64,000 nt of DNA from CBDCCV01 sp965215025 (GTDB lineage Bacteria > Bacteroidota > Rhodothermia > Rhodothermales > Salinibacteraceae). The notes under the pieces are model-generated. The model was not told where the DNA came from. It made no database searches and saw only the letters and a program-made list of their open reading frames with translations. Each line of letters opens with the position of its first letter. Positions within the stretch are counted from its first letter, which is position 1. The stretch spans positions 806,001 through 870,000 of the forward strand of contig CBDCCV010000002.1 of the NCBI GenBank assembly GCA_965215025.1, in the 5' to 3' direction. Below, piece after piece: positions 7,790 to 16,975 of the stretch. A program made the translations under genes and the position numbers.

Positions 7790-8998
7790 ATGCGATTGCT
7801 CATTCCTCTGCTCTCTGCTCCTCTGCTCTCGCTCACCCTTTTTGCCTGCGGCCCCAGTGACGCCTCTGACTCCACAGTGGCCTCGCCCTCCCTCACGCCC
7901 GCGGAAGGCGAAACCGTGATCGAGCGGGTCGAGTCCGAAGAGGCGACGTTCAGGGTCGTCAAAGTGCTCGACAGCCTCGAAAACCCGTGGGCCGTGGATT
8001 GGCTGCCGGACGGCCGCGTGCTCATCACCGAGCGGCCCGGCCGCATGGTGCTCGCCAGTGGCGACTCGACGGTCACCCTTTCGGGCGTGCCGGAGGTGTG
8101 GGCCGAGAACCAGGGCGGCCTGCTCGACGTGCGGGTGGCGCCCGATTATGAGCAGACCGGCTGGATCTACTTCACCTACTCGATGAAGGAGGGCGAGACG
8201 GGCGGCACGGTGCTCTCCCGCGCCCGCCTCGACGGCGCCGCGCTCGCCGACGTGGAGGAGGTTTACCGGCAGACGCCCTTCCTGGAGCCGAACTACCACT
8301 TCGGCTCGCGCATCGCCTTTTTAGGCGACGGCACCCTGCTCGTGACGATGGGCGAGCGAGGGCAGCGGCGCGAAGAGACCGTCGGCATCCCGACGCCGAG
8401 CACCTCCGTCGGCACGACCGTCCGGCTGGGCATGGACGGCTCGGTGCCCGAGGATAACCCGTTTGTGGGGCAAGAAGACGCCCGGCCCGAGGTGTACAGC
8501 TACGGCCACCGCAACCAGCAGGGCATGGCGATCCACCCCGAGACGGGCGCCATCTGGCAGCACGAGCACGGGCCGCACGGGGGCGACGAGCTGAACCTCA
8601 TCGAACCCGGCAACAACTACGGGTGGCCTCTCGCCACCTACGGCGACGAGTACTCCGACCAGTCGCCCATCGGCAGCTTCGAGGTTCCCGGCACCGTGCA
8701 GCCCGCTGAGTACTGGGACCCGTCGCCCGCCTTCTCGGGCATGGCCTTCTACACCGGCGACCGGTTCCCGGACTGGCGGAACGACCTCTTCATGGGGGCG
8801 CTGGCTCACACGAAGATTCTCCGCGTGGAGCTAAATGACAGCAACGAGGTCGTGCACCAAGAGGAGCTACTGCGCGGCGAGATCGGTCGCATCCGCGACG
8901 TGGCGACCGGCCCGGACGGCTACCTCTACGTCCTCACCGACGCCCCGGACGGGGGCTTCTACCGGCTTGAGCCGGTGGACGAGTCGGCGCAGGACTAA
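7790..8998 (+). CDS. PQQ-dependent sugar dehydrogenase-like lipoprotein
   Basis: 402 residues from the ATG at 7790, giving a lipoprotein signal with lipobox LTLFAC; the longer frame from 7736 lacks a sensible signal start. It is a six-bladed propeller of the soluble glucose dehydrogenase/sorbosone dehydrogenase family (GSDH): NPWAVDWLPDGRVLITERPGRM, YSYGHRNQQGMAIHPETGAIWQHEHGPHGGDELN, PGNNYGWP and FSGMAFYTGDRFPDW are all recognisable. The family oxidises aldoses with PQQ and Ca2+ at the cell surface. No PQQ synthesis genes are in this window (the PqqD-like protein at 52.6 kb belongs to a RiPP locus), so cofactor supply and substrate are unknown. Confidence 0.9.
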   Translation: MRLLIPLLSAPLLSLTLFACGPSDASDSTVASPSLTPAEGETVIERVESEEATFRVVKVLDSLENPWAVDWLPDGRVLITERPGRMVLASGDSTVTLSGVPEVWAENQGGLLDVRVAPDYEQTGWIYFTYSMKEGETGGTVLSRARLDGAALADVEEVYRQTPFLEPNYHFGSRIAFLGDGTLLVTMGERGQRREETVGIPTPSTSVGTTVRLGMDGSVPEDNPFVGQEDARPEVYSYGHRNQQGMAIHPETGAIWQHEHGPHGGDELNLIEPGNNYGWPLATYGDEYSDQSPIGSFEVPGTVQPAEYWDPSPAFSGMAFYTGDRFPDWRNDLFMGALAHTKILRVELNDSNEVVHQEELLRGEIGRIRDVATGPDGYLYVLTDAPDGGFYRLEPVDESAQD

Positions 8999-9043
8999 GC
9001 GGGCCATCACCGCCATCAACAATGATTTTACAGAGGGCGCAAC

Positions 9044-10075
9044 ATGACACGACTCACGTTCCTTGCCATCGCGGCCACGCTCCTCGCCGGCGTCGTCGTT
9101 GACCCGGCACGCGCACAGCAGGAGACGGACGCGCCGCCCTACCCCGTCGGGAATCCCTTGGGGCTTCCCACCACTTCGACCGGCGACGGGGCCTTCGAGC
9201 CGATCTCCTCGAACGTAACCGTCTACGGGGCTATCTACTCTGCGGAGAGCTGTACGTACGACGCAGACCGCGACGTCATCGTGGTGCCTAATCGTGGCGT
9301 TCCGCAGCACGTTCGCACCAACGATGCCTGGGTGTCGCTCATCAATCCCGACGGATCGGTGCACACGCCGCGATGGATCGGTATTCAGAACCCGGCTGAT
9401 CGAGGTGACCTGGCGCCGCCGCTCACGCTCAACGAGCCGCTGGGCAGCGACATCTCTGACGGCGTGCTCTACGTCGCCGACCGCGACGGCGGCGCCTCTG
9501 CGGACGACTCCAGCGTGGCCGTCATCCGCCGCTTCGACCTGCAGACGGGCGCGCCGGCCGGCGAGATCCGCGTCGAAGCGTCCCCCTGGATCAACGACCT
9601 CGAAGTCGCCGACGACGGCACGATCTACGCCACGCAGACGGGCGACCTGGGCGACAACCCGGATCCCGCGACGTGGCGGGTCTGGGAAATCGCGCCCGGC
9701 GGCACGGCGTCGGTTTTCGCGCAGGGGGCGCCGCTGCGCCAGCCCAACGGCATCGGCTTCGACCCGCAGGGCAACATCGTCGTCGTCAACTACGGCAACG
9801 CCGACGTGCTGACGTTTTCTCGTGACGGCGAAGTCGTGAAGACGGAAAGCGCGGCGCAGGCGGGCGGCGACGGCCTCGTGATCATGCCGGACGGGACGAA
9901 GTACGTAAGCAGCATCGCGCACGGAGGCGTCTCGCGCATCCGTCCCGGCGCGCCCGCCGAACTCATCGCCCGTAACATCCCAGGCGCTGCTTCGATGTGC
10001 TACGACCCCAATGCGAACCAGCTAGTGATCCCGATGAATCCGAACAACGGGCTTGCGTTCGTGCCGCTCGAGTAG
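9044..10075 (+). CDS. Secreted SMP-30/gluconolactonase-like beta-propeller
   Basis: 343 residues with an N-terminal signal (MTRLTFLAIAATLLAGVVVDPARAQQ). The rest is a propeller of the SMP-30/gluconolactonase/LRE type: repeated blades such as INDLEVADDGTIYATQTG, QPNGIGFDPQGNIVVVNYGNADVLTFSRDG and GGDGLVIMPDGTKYVSSIAHGGVSRI. It lies 45 bases after the sugar dehydrogenase. A dehydrogenase followed by a lactonase is a chemically sensible pair (aldose to lactone to acid), but that is inference. It is the last gene of the plus-strand cluster; the convergent gap to truB contains a run of nine G at 10124-10132. Confidence 0.85.
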   Translation: MTRLTFLAIAATLLAGVVVDPARAQQETDAPPYPVGNPLGLPTTSTGDGAFEPISSNVTVYGAIYSAESCTYDADRDVIVVPNRGVPQHVRTNDAWVSLINPDGSVHTPRWIGIQNPADRGDLAPPLTLNEPLGSDISDGVLYVADRDGGASADDSSVAVIRRFDLQTGAPAGEIRVEASPWINDLEVADDGTIYATQTGDLGDNPDPATWRVWEIAPGGTASVFAQGAPLRQPNGIGFDPQGNIVVVNYGNADVLTFSRDGEVVKTESAAQAGGDGLVIMPDGTKYVSSIAHGGVSRIRPGAPAELIARNIPGAASMCYDPNANQLVIPMNPNNGLAFVPLE

Positions 10076-10173
10076 GGACGCGGCAAGCCACCGGCGCAGG
10101 CTCGCACTCTTGAGAGTTGACGCGGGGGGGGGCAGCTCGAACAAGCAGTCGCCGCCCGCCGCCGCGTCGCTGC

Positions 10174-10884
10174 TCAACCGAGTTCTTCCTTGAGCCGCTC
10201 GACGGGCCAGGCGTCGTCCACGCGGTACGGGCCGATGGCCGTGCGGCGCAGCGCCGTGAGATGCGCGCCCACCTCCAGCGCCTCGCCGTAGTCGTGCGCG
10301 AGGCTGCGGATGTAGGTGCCCTTCGAGCATCGGACCTCGAAGTGCACGTCGGTGCCGTCGCGGCCGGTGATCTCGAAGGCGTCGATGCTGACCTGGCGCG
10401 GCGGGCGCTCGACGACTTCGCCGCGGCGCGCCTTCTTGTAGAGCCGCTCGCCCTCGTGGTGCACGGCCGAGTACATGGGCGCGCGCTGTGTGATGGCGCC
10501 GAGGAACGGGGCGCGGGCGGCGTCGAGGTCTCCGTCCGTGATGTGATCGGTGGGGCGGCGCGTTTCGACTTCGGTGTCGGCGTCGTAGGAGGGCGTCGTC
10601 TCGCCGAGGCGGAGCGTGCCGGTGTATTCTTTGGGCAGGTCCATGAAGCGCTCCATCGTTTTCGTGGCGCCGCGCCCGATGAGGACGATGAGGAGGCCCG
10701 TGGCCATGGGGTCGAGCGTGCCGGCGTGGCCCACCTTTTTCACTTTGACGAGCGGGCGCAACGCGCGGATCACGTCGAACGAGGTCATCCCCTTGGCCTT
10801 GTCCACGAGCAGCACCGACGGGTCGAACGCCTCCGGCAGCGCCGGGCGGCGGTAGACGAGACGTTCGAGGTCAGGCGTGTTCAC
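10174..10884 (-). CDS. truB: tRNA pseudouridine-55 synthase TruB
   Basis: 236 residues from a GTG at 10884; the frame stays open far upstream but that part is only the shadow of rbfA. The catalytic Asp lies in VGHAGTLDPMATGLLIVLIG, followed by family motifs KEYTGTLRLGETTPSYDADTE, QRAPMYSAVHHEGERLYKKAR and CSKGTYIRSLAHDYGEAL. It converts U55 in the tRNA T-loop to pseudouridine. Last gene of the rimP-nusA-infB-rbfA-truB run. Slightly shorter than E. coli TruB because the C-terminal PUA-like part is reduced. Confidence 0.97.
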   Translation of the reverse strand: MNTPDLERLVYRRPALPEAFDPSVLLVDKAKGMTSFDVIRALRPLVKVKKVGHAGTLDPMATGLLIVLIGRGATKTMERFMDLPKEYTGTLRLGETTPSYDADTEVETRRPTDHITDGDLDAARAPFLGAITQRAPMYSAVHHEGERLYKKARRGEVVERPPRQVSIDAFEITGRDGTDVHFEVRCSKGTYIRSLAHDYGEALEVGAHLTALRRTAIGPYRVDDAWPVERLKEELG

Positions 10885-10964
10885 GCTTTTTGAGGTTGGG
10901 AGCGTGGGCGTGCGGGCGTTGAGGATGCAGGATCGGAGCACCTCCCCCACACGCCCACCCTCGG

Positions 10965-11336
10965 CTACTCCGCGTCGCGGCGCTCGCGCTCCTCGCGGAG
11001 GCGGTCGAAGAGGTTCTCCATCCGCTGCGCCTCCTGGTGCGTCTCGTCCAGGAAGAACTGCAGCTGCGGCACCGTGCGCAGCTGATGGCGGACGCGCCCG
11101 GCGAGCGTCTGCCGGATCTGCGGCTTGAGCGTTTCGAGGTGGCGGAAGGCCGCCTCGCGCTGCGCTTTCGAGGCGCCCAAGACGCTGGCATATAGGTACG
11201 CCGTCTGGAGGTCGGGCGTGACGCGCGCGTTCGTGATCGTAACCATGGGCTGGAGCTGCCCGGCGAAGTCGCGCTGCAGGATGCGGGCGACCTCGCGCTG
11301 GACCAGCTCGGCCACGCGGCGGGTACGGATGCTCAT
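10965..11336 (-). CDS. rbfA: Ribosome-binding factor A
   Basis: 123 residues from the ATG at 11336 (MSIRTRRVAELVQREVARIL); the frame extends upstream to 11444 but homology begins here. KH-fold ribosome maturation factor binding the 30S subunit during late 16S processing. Family motifs: VTITNARVTPDLQTAYLYASVLG and LRTVPQLQFFLDETHQEAQRMENLFDRL. Between infB and truB, the standard order. Confidence 0.97.
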   Translation of the reverse strand: MSIRTRRVAELVQREVARILQRDFAGQLQPMVTITNARVTPDLQTAYLYASVLGASKAQREAAFRHLETLKPQIRQTLAGRVRHQLRTVPQLQFFLDETHQEAQRMENLFDRLREERERRDAE

Positions 11337-11459
11337 CTTTTGAGGCGAACGGTGAGGGGCGAATGGCGAACAGGGATGCACAGAGCGGGACGATGAGGAA
11401 AACCAAGCGCGATGGGAGAAAGCCCCCCACTCGCTACTCGCCATCCCCTACTCGCCCCA

Positions 11460-14339
11460 TCACACCTCCAGCGTGCGCGCGATCTCGATGATGCGGTAGG
11501 TCTCCAGCTCGTCGCCGACCTTGACGTCGTTGAAGTTCTCGACGGAGAGGCCGCACTCGTACCCGCTCTGCACCTCGCGCACGTCGTCTTTGAGCCGCTT
11601 CAAGGAGCCGATCCGGCCTTCGTAGATCACCACGCCCTCGCGGATGACGCGGATGCGGTCGTTGCGGCTGATGGTCCCGTCGGTGACGTAGCAGCCGGCC
11701 ACGGTGCCGACTTTGGGCACCTTGAAGAGGTCGCGCACCTCGGCCGTGCCGATGGTCTCTTCCTGCTCCTCGGGCGAGAGCATCCCTTCGAGCGCGTCGT
11801 GCACGTCCTCGATGGCGGCGTAGATGATCGAGTACGTCCTGACGTCGATCTCCTCCTGCTCGGCTAAGGAGCGCGCGCCCACGGTGGGCCGCACCTGGAA
11901 GCCGATGATGACGGCGTCCGAGGCCGAGGCGAGCATCACGTCGCTCTCGGTGATGGCGCCCACGCCGCGGTGGATGATGTTGACGGCCACCTCCTCGGTC
12001 GAGAGCTTAAGGAGCGCGTCCGAGAGCGCCTCGACGGAGCCGCCCACGTCGCCCTTGATGACGAGGTTGAGTTCGTGGAACTCGCCCAGCGCCAGGCGCC
12101 GGCCAATCTCGTCCAGGGTGATGTGCTTTTTCTGGCGCAGCGCCTGCTCGCGGTGGATCTGCTGGCGCACCTGCGCGATGTCGCGCGCCACGCCCTCGTC
12201 GTCCATGGCCACGAACTGGTCGCCCACCTCGGGCGATCCGCCGGAGCCGAGGACCAGGGCCGGCTTCGAGGGGCCGACCTCGTCGATGCGGTTGTCGCGC
12301 TCGTCGAACATCGCGCGCACGCGCCCGCTAAAGATGCCGGCCACGAACGGGTCGCCCACGTGGAGCGTGCCGTTCTGCACGAGCACAGTGACGACGTTGC
12401 CGCGCCCCTTCTCCAAGCGGCTCTCGATGATGACGCCGTTGGCCTCGCGGTCCGGGTTGGCCTTGAGTTCGCGCAGCTCGGCTTCGAGGAGCACCTTCTC
12501 CAAGAGGTCGTCCACGCCGTCGCCCGTCTCGGCGGAGACGAGGGCGCACTGCACGCTGCCGCCGTACTGCTCGACGATCACGTTCTGCTCGGCCAGCTGC
12601 GCCATCACCTTCTGCTCGTCGGCGTCGGGGAGGTCCATCTTGTTGACGGCCACGACGAGGGGCACCTCGGCGGCTTGGGCGTGGTTGATGGCCTCGATGG
12701 TTTGCGGCATCACGGCGTCGTCGGCGGCCACGACCAAGATGACGATGTCGGTGGCGCGGGCGCCGCGGGCGCGCATGGCCGTAAAGGCCTCGTGGCCTGG
12801 CGTGTCGAGGAACGTGATGGCGCCGCCCTCGTCGGGCAGCTCGACGTAGTGGGCGCCCACGTGCTGCGTGATCCCGCCCGCCTCGCCGGCCACGACGTTC
12901 TCGTGGCGGATGTAGTCCAGGAGCGAGGTCTTGCCGTGATCGACGTGGCCCATCACGGTGACCACCGGCGCGCGCGGCTTGAGGTCTTCCGGATCGTCCT
13001 CGCGGATGTCGATCTCACCGCCGATGAACTCGGAGGCGAACTCGATCTCGTAGCCGTACTCGTCGGCGACGAACTGGATGGCGTCGGCGTCGAGGCGCTG
13101 GTTGATGGAGACCATCATGCCGGCGTCGAAGAGCGTGGAGATCACGTCCGAGACCGGCTCCTCCATGAGGTTGGCCAGCTCGCCCGTGGAGATGAACTCG
13201 GTGACGCGCAGGATGTTGGCGCGCTCGGCCTCGCGTTCGAGTTCGGCCTCGCGCTCGGCGGCGTGGCGCTGGCGGCGGCGCTGGCGGCGGCGCTGGCGCA
13301 CGCGGCTGGCGCCCTGCTCGAGGTCGCGCAGCGTCTCCTGCAGGCGCTCCTCGACGTCCTGCTCCTCGGGCTGCCCTTTGCGCTTGCGGCGGCCCTTTTT
13401 GGACTTCTTCGAGGAGCGGTCCTTGCGGCTCGGGGTGCTGGTGGTGGTGCTGTCCTCGTCGCCGCCGGAGGAGCCGCCCGTGCGCTTGCGCTTGCGGCGC
13501 GGCTTCTTGAACTGCGAGAGATCGACCTTGCCCAAGACCGTAGTACCTTTGAGCTTATGGCGGTTGGCCTTAAGCGTGCTTTCCGGCTCGTCCTCTTCGG
13601 CTTCGTCGGCGTAGTCCTCTTCGTCCTCGGCGAAGTCTTCGTCGTCAGCCTCGGCGGCGACGGCTTCGTCTTCTTCCTCAGCCTCGGCGGCTTCGGCGAG
13701 CGCTTCTTCGGCCGTTTCGGCGATGGCTTCTTCGGGCGCGGGTTCTGTCTCGGCGGCGGGCGTTTCGGCTGCTTCCGGCGCTTCGGCAGCGGGGGCCTCT
13801 GCCTCGGCTTCGGCGGTGGGCACTTCCTCTTCGGCCTCGGCGGTGGGGGCGGCTTCGGCCTCGGCGGCCGGCTGCGCGCCTCTGGCGGTGGCTCTTGCGG
13901 TGATGACTTCTTGCTCGGCCTCGGGGGCGGGCGCTTCCTCTTCCTCCTCGGCGGCGACGCGCGCTTCAGCGGGCGAGGGTTGCGGCTCAGCGGGCGTCTC
14001 CTCCTCGGCGGCGGGCGCTTCGGTGGGCTGCGGCTCGGGCGCTTCCTCGCGCTCGATGGCCGTCACCTCGTCGCGCGCCGTCTCCTCCTCGGCCTCCGTC
14101 GATTGGGAGCGCAGCTCGCGCACGCGGGCGGCGGCCTCGGCGTCATCGGCGTACTCCTCCCTGAGGCGCAGGTAGGCCTCCTCGCTCGTGATCGAGGCGT
14201 TGAGGCCCTTACCCGAGAGCGCCTCGGCGTAGCCGTGCTCCTGGAGGAACTGCTCGATGCGGTCCTGCGAGACGTTCAGCTCGCGCGTGACCTTGAACAT
14301 CCGCTTTTTCTTGAACGCTTTCTCTTTCGTAATCGCCAT
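11460..14339 (-). CDS. infB: Translation initiation factor IF-2
   Basis: 959 residues, longer than the 890 of E. coli IF-2. A small N-terminal domain (residues 1-60) is followed by a highly acidic Ala/Glu/Pro-rich segment (about 75-250), basic RRKRKR-type patches (about 280-380), a second N2-like domain (FISTGELANLMEEPVSDVISTLF) and the G domain: VMGHVDHGKTSLLDYIR (about 463), FLDTPGHEAFTAM, VAVNKMDLPDAD, then the C1/C2 domains ending TYRIIEIARTLEV. It delivers initiator tRNA to the 30S subunit. The acidic low-complexity segment creates large antisense open frames that are not genes. Between nusA and rbfA. Confidence 0.98.
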   Translation of the reverse strand: MAITKEKAFKKKRMFKVTRELNVSQDRIEQFLQEHGYAEALSGKGLNASITSEEAYLRLREEYADDAEAAARVRELRSQSTEAEEETARDEVTAIEREEAPEPQPTEAPAAEEETPAEPQPSPAEARVAAEEEEEAPAPEAEQEVITARATARGAQPAAEAEAAPTAEAEEEVPTAEAEAEAPAAEAPEAAETPAAETEPAPEEAIAETAEEALAEAAEAEEEDEAVAAEADDEDFAEDEEDYADEAEEDEPESTLKANRHKLKGTTVLGKVDLSQFKKPRRKRKRTGGSSGGDEDSTTTSTPSRKDRSSKKSKKGRRKRKGQPEEQDVEERLQETLRDLEQGASRVRQRRRQRRRQRHAAEREAELEREAERANILRVTEFISTGELANLMEEPVSDVISTLFDAGMMVSINQRLDADAIQFVADEYGYEIEFASEFIGGEIDIREDDPEDLKPRAPVVTVMGHVDHGKTSLLDYIRHENVVAGEAGGITQHVGAHYVELPDEGGAITFLDTPGHEAFTAMRARGARATDIVILVVAADDAVMPQTIEAINHAQAAEVPLVVAVNKMDLPDADEQKVMAQLAEQNVIVEQYGGSVQCALVSAETGDGVDDLLEKVLLEAELRELKANPDREANGVIIESRLEKGRGNVVTVLVQNGTLHVGDPFVAGIFSGRVRAMFDERDNRIDEVGPSKPALVLGSGGSPEVGDQFVAMDDEGVARDIAQVRQQIHREQALRQKKHITLDEIGRRLALGEFHELNLVIKGDVGGSVEALSDALLKLSTEEVAVNIIHRGVGAITESDVMLASASDAVIIGFQVRPTVGARSLAEQEEIDVRTYSIIYAAIEDVHDALEGMLSPEEQEETIGTAEVRDLFKVPKVGTVAGCYVTDGTISRNDRIRVIREGVVIYEGRIGSLKRLKDDVREVQSGYECGLSVENFNDVKVGDELETYRIIEIARTLEV

Positions 14340-14445
14340 GTAGTCGCTGAGTCGTTAAACGTGCGGAGGCCGAGCGGCTTGCAAGCGCCGGCGGCTGCTT
14401 TTTCTCTTCTACGCTTTCGGGCGCGCGGTTCTTTGCGGAGGAGGA

Positions 14446-16398
14446 CTAAGATCGCTCCTCGTCGGCCAGCTTTTCGGTTTCCTCGGTGTACTCGTCGTCG
14501 GTGTACTCATCGTCGGTGTACTCATCTTCGGTGGTGAGGCCTTCTTCAACGCGCTCTTCGGGCGTGAGGTTGTCGGCCTCGGCCTCGAACGGCTCGCCCT
14601 CTTCCACCGGCTCGGCCGTGCCGGCGGGCGCCGTGGTTGGGGTACCGCCGGGCGGGCGGCCCGGACCGGCAGCCCCGGCGCCGGCGCGGGCGCCTTCTTC
14701 GGGAGCGGCGGCTTGCGGCGCGGCGGTCTCGGGCGCGGCCCGCTCGCGCTCGGCGGCCAGCGCCTCGGCGCCGGTGTCCTCGCCGGCGGGCAGGGCGCCT
14801 TCGCCCTCGGGTTCGGGCACCGAGGCCTCGGCGGTCTCGGCGGCGTCGGGGACGACGGCTTCGTCGGGCAGGTCCTCGGGGTCGAGGTCTTCGAGCGGGC
14901 CGTCGGGCGTGTCGGTTTCGTGGAGGGCGTCGGCCTCGGCGGCGGCCACGGGGCGCTGCGCCTCGGTGACCTGCTCGGCCACGGACGTGTCGCCTTCGGC
15001 GGCCACTTCCGGCTCTTCGTCGATGGCGTCGCCGAGTTCTTCGGCCGAGGCTTCGTCGTCGGCGCCGGTGGGTTCCATCTCGGGGTTGGCCGTGTTGAGG
15101 GCTTCGAGCGTGAAGGGCTGGTCGAGCGGGAAGACGCCGCCGCCGGCCGGGCCTTGCTCGAACTCCGTCTCGATGATGTCTACAACGCGCCGGGCCGTCT
15201 CGCGGTCCAGCCCCGAGCGGCGCGAAAGCTCGTCCACGGAAAGCTCGAGGACGGCCTTGCCCGTGTCGCACCCGATCTTCTTCAAGGCGGCGATGGTCTC
15301 CTCGGACAGCTCGTCGCCGAACTCCTCGATCTCGATGTCCTCCTCGTCGGCGGGGATGTCGCGGTAGATGTCGATCTCGAACTCGGTCAGCTGCGAGGCC
15401 AGGCGGATGTTCACGCCGCCGCGCCCGATGGCCTGGCTCACCTCATCGGCATGGACCTCGACCTTGGCGCGCGGCGGGCTGAGTGTTTCGTTCAGGGTCA
15501 CGGCCACGGGGCTGGCCGGCGAGAGCGCGTTCTTGATCAGCTGGCGCCGGTCGTCCGACCACGGCAAGACGTCGATGTTCTCGTTCGACAGCTCGCGCAC
15601 GACGGCGTGGATGCGCACGCCCTTGACGCCCACGCACGCGCCCACGGGGTCCACGCGCTCGTCGTGGCTCACCACGGCCACCTTGGCGCGGTCGCCGGGG
15701 ATGCGGGCGATCTTCTTGATCTCGACGATGCCGTCGTAGATCTCGGGCACTTCGAGTTCGAAGAGCCGCTCCATGAACACCTCGTCCGTGCGGCTGATGA
15801 TGACCTGCGGGTCCGAGCCGGCGTCGCGCAGGACGGCCTTGACCACGGCGCGGAGCATGTCCCCTTTGCGGTAGTGGTCGCTGGGGATCTGCTCGCGGCG
15901 CGGGAGGACGACCTCGACGTCGTTGTGCATGACCAAGACCTCGCGGCGGCGCGTCTGGTAGATCTCGCCGACGATGATCTCGCCCACGAGCTTGGAGTAC
16001 TCGTCGTAGATGTGCTCTTTTTCGAGGTCGCGGATGGACTGCCGGAACGTCTGCATAGCCATCTGCACGGTGCGCCGGCCGAAGTCCATGACGTTGACCT
16101 CGCTGGCGACCTCGTCCTCGATCTCGAAGTCCTCGTCGATCTCTTGCGCCTCGGAAAGCTCGATCTGCGTCACGGGGTCTTCTAAGTCCCAGTCCTCGAC
16201 GACCTCGCGGATGTGGAGGATCTGGATGTCGCCCTGGGTGGGGTTGAAGATGATCTCGAAGGCGTCATCGGCGCCGTAGCGCTTGCGGATCATCGCGCGC
16301 ATGACGTCTTCGATGATCAGCTGAAGCGTGTCGCGCTCGATGTCCTTCGCGCGGGCGATCTCGCCGAAGGAGGAAACCAGGTTTGCTGAGCTTTGCAT
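14446..16398 (-). CDS. nusA: Transcription termination/antitermination factor NusA
   Basis: 650 residues. The N-terminal RNA polymerase-binding domain (residues 1-135), S1 (KLVGEIIVGEIYQTRRREVLVMH), KH1 (VGACVGVKGVRIHAVVRELSNENIDVLPW) and KH2 (AIGRGGVNIRLASQLTEFEIDIY, about residue 324) are followed by one helix-hairpin-helix-like repeat (LKKIGCDTGKAVLELSVDELSRRSGL). The final roughly 220 residues are an unusual acidic, Pro/Ala/Glu-rich tail ending in a tandem TDDEY repeat. The core length matches the family; the tail does not. Acidic tails are common on informational proteins of halophilic relatives. Confidence 0.97.
   Translation of the reverse strand: MQSSANLVSSFGEIARAKDIERDTLQLIIEDVMRAMIRKRYGADDAFEIIFNPTQGDIQILHIREVVEDWDLEDPVTQIELSEAQEIDEDFEIEDEVASEVNVMDFGRRTVQMAMQTFRQSIRDLEKEHIYDEYSKLVGEIIVGEIYQTRRREVLVMHNDVEVVLPRREQIPSDHYRKGDMLRAVVKAVLRDAGSDPQVIISRTDEVFMERLFELEVPEIYDGIVEIKKIARIPGDRAKVAVVSHDERVDPVGACVGVKGVRIHAVVRELSNENIDVLPWSDDRRQLIKNALSPASPVAVTLNETLSPPRAKVEVHADEVSQAIGRGGVNIRLASQLTEFEIDIYRDIPADEEDIEIEEFGDELSEETIAALKKIGCDTGKAVLELSVDELSRRSGLDRETARRVVDIIETEFEQGPAGGGVFPLDQPFTLEALNTANPEMEPTGADDEASAEELGDAIDEEPEVAAEGDTSVAEQVTEAQRPVAAAEADALHETDTPDGPLEDLDPEDLPDEAVVPDAAETAEASVPEPEGEGALPAGEDTGAEALAAERERAAPETAAPQAAAPEEGARAGAGAAGPGRPPGGTPTTAPAGTAEPVEEGEPFEAEADNLTPEERVEEGLTTEDEYTDDEYTDDEYTEETEKLADEERS
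14484..14528 (-). repeat. Three 15-bp tandem repeats in the nusA 3' end
   Basis: CGGTGTACTCGTCGT and two near-identical copies (14484-14498, 14499-14513, 14514-14528) encode the Asp/Glu/Tyr/Thr repeat at the NusA C-terminus. Units of 15 bases keep the frame, so copy number could vary without breaking the gene. Confidence 0.85.
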
Positions 16399-16474
16399 AG
16401 TGCGCCTTCTTTTAATGTTTCTTTAACGGGGCAGCGGCGTTGTGCGCGCCTTGCCGGCGGCCGGGGGCTGCCGG

Positions 16475-16957
16475 CTACCAGGGCAGCACCACCTTGGCCT
16501 CCGTCACCGCCGTGAGCGGCACGCGCGTGGTCTGGCCCGCGCCCGTTTCTATTTCAATCGTGTCCTCGGTGGCGTCCTGGAGCGTGCCCTCGATCTTTTC
16601 CGATTTGCCTTCCGAGTCGTATCTCACGCGCAAGGGGCGCCCAACGTTCTTCTTAAACTGACGCACGCCGGCGAGCGGGCGGTCCACCCCTGGCGAGGAC
16701 ACCTCCAGCTTGTACGCGCCGTCGATCACGTCTTCGAGGTCGAGCAAAAATCCCAGCTCGCGGCTCACCTCGGCCAGGCCGTCGAGTTCGACGTCCTCGT
16801 CCTCGGCGTCGAGGTAGACCTCAACGACGCGCGTGCCGCGGTGGCCGCGCACCTCGACGTCCACGAGGTAGTAGCCCCGCTCGGCGATGACCTCTTCGAC
16901 GTACGGGCGCAGAGCCTCGGCCAGCGTCTCGGGCGTTTGCTTGGTTTTCTTGGGCAT
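16475..16957 (-). CDS. rimP: Ribosome maturation factor RimP
   Basis: 160 residues from the ATG at 16957 (an in-frame ATG at 16975 adds six residues). RimP is needed early in 30S assembly. Both family domains are visible: RGYYLVDVEVRGHRGTRVVEVYLDAEDEDVELD with LEVSSPGVDRPL (N-terminal), and VGRPLRVRYDSEGKSEKIEGTLQDATEDTIEIE (C-terminal Sm-like). First gene of the rimP-nusA-infB-rbfA-truB run; 76 bases separate it from nusA. Confidence 0.96.
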   Translation of the reverse strand: MPKKTKQTPETLAEALRPYVEEVIAERGYYLVDVEVRGHRGTRVVEVYLDAEDEDVELDGLAEVSRELGFLLDLEDVIDGAYKLEVSSPGVDRPLAGVRQFKKNVGRPLRVRYDSEGKSEKIEGTLQDATEDTIEIETGAGQTTRVPLTAVTEAKVVLPW

Positions 16958-16975
16958 CGGTCGTGCAGGCGGCAA

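Noticed and set aside
10124..10132. Run of nine G as a second phase-variation site
   Set aside because: Lies between convergent genes (SMP-30-like and truB) with no promoter or start codon nearby, so no switching effect is evident.
10885..11430. N-terminal extension of the truB frame to 418 codons
   Set aside because: The extra residues are a shifted reading of rbfA; TruB homology begins at the GTG at 10884.
11970..14537. 855-codon plus-strand open frame
   Set aside because: Antisense to infB; the Gly/Leu-rich stretches are the reverse of the acidic Ala/Glu repeats of IF-2.
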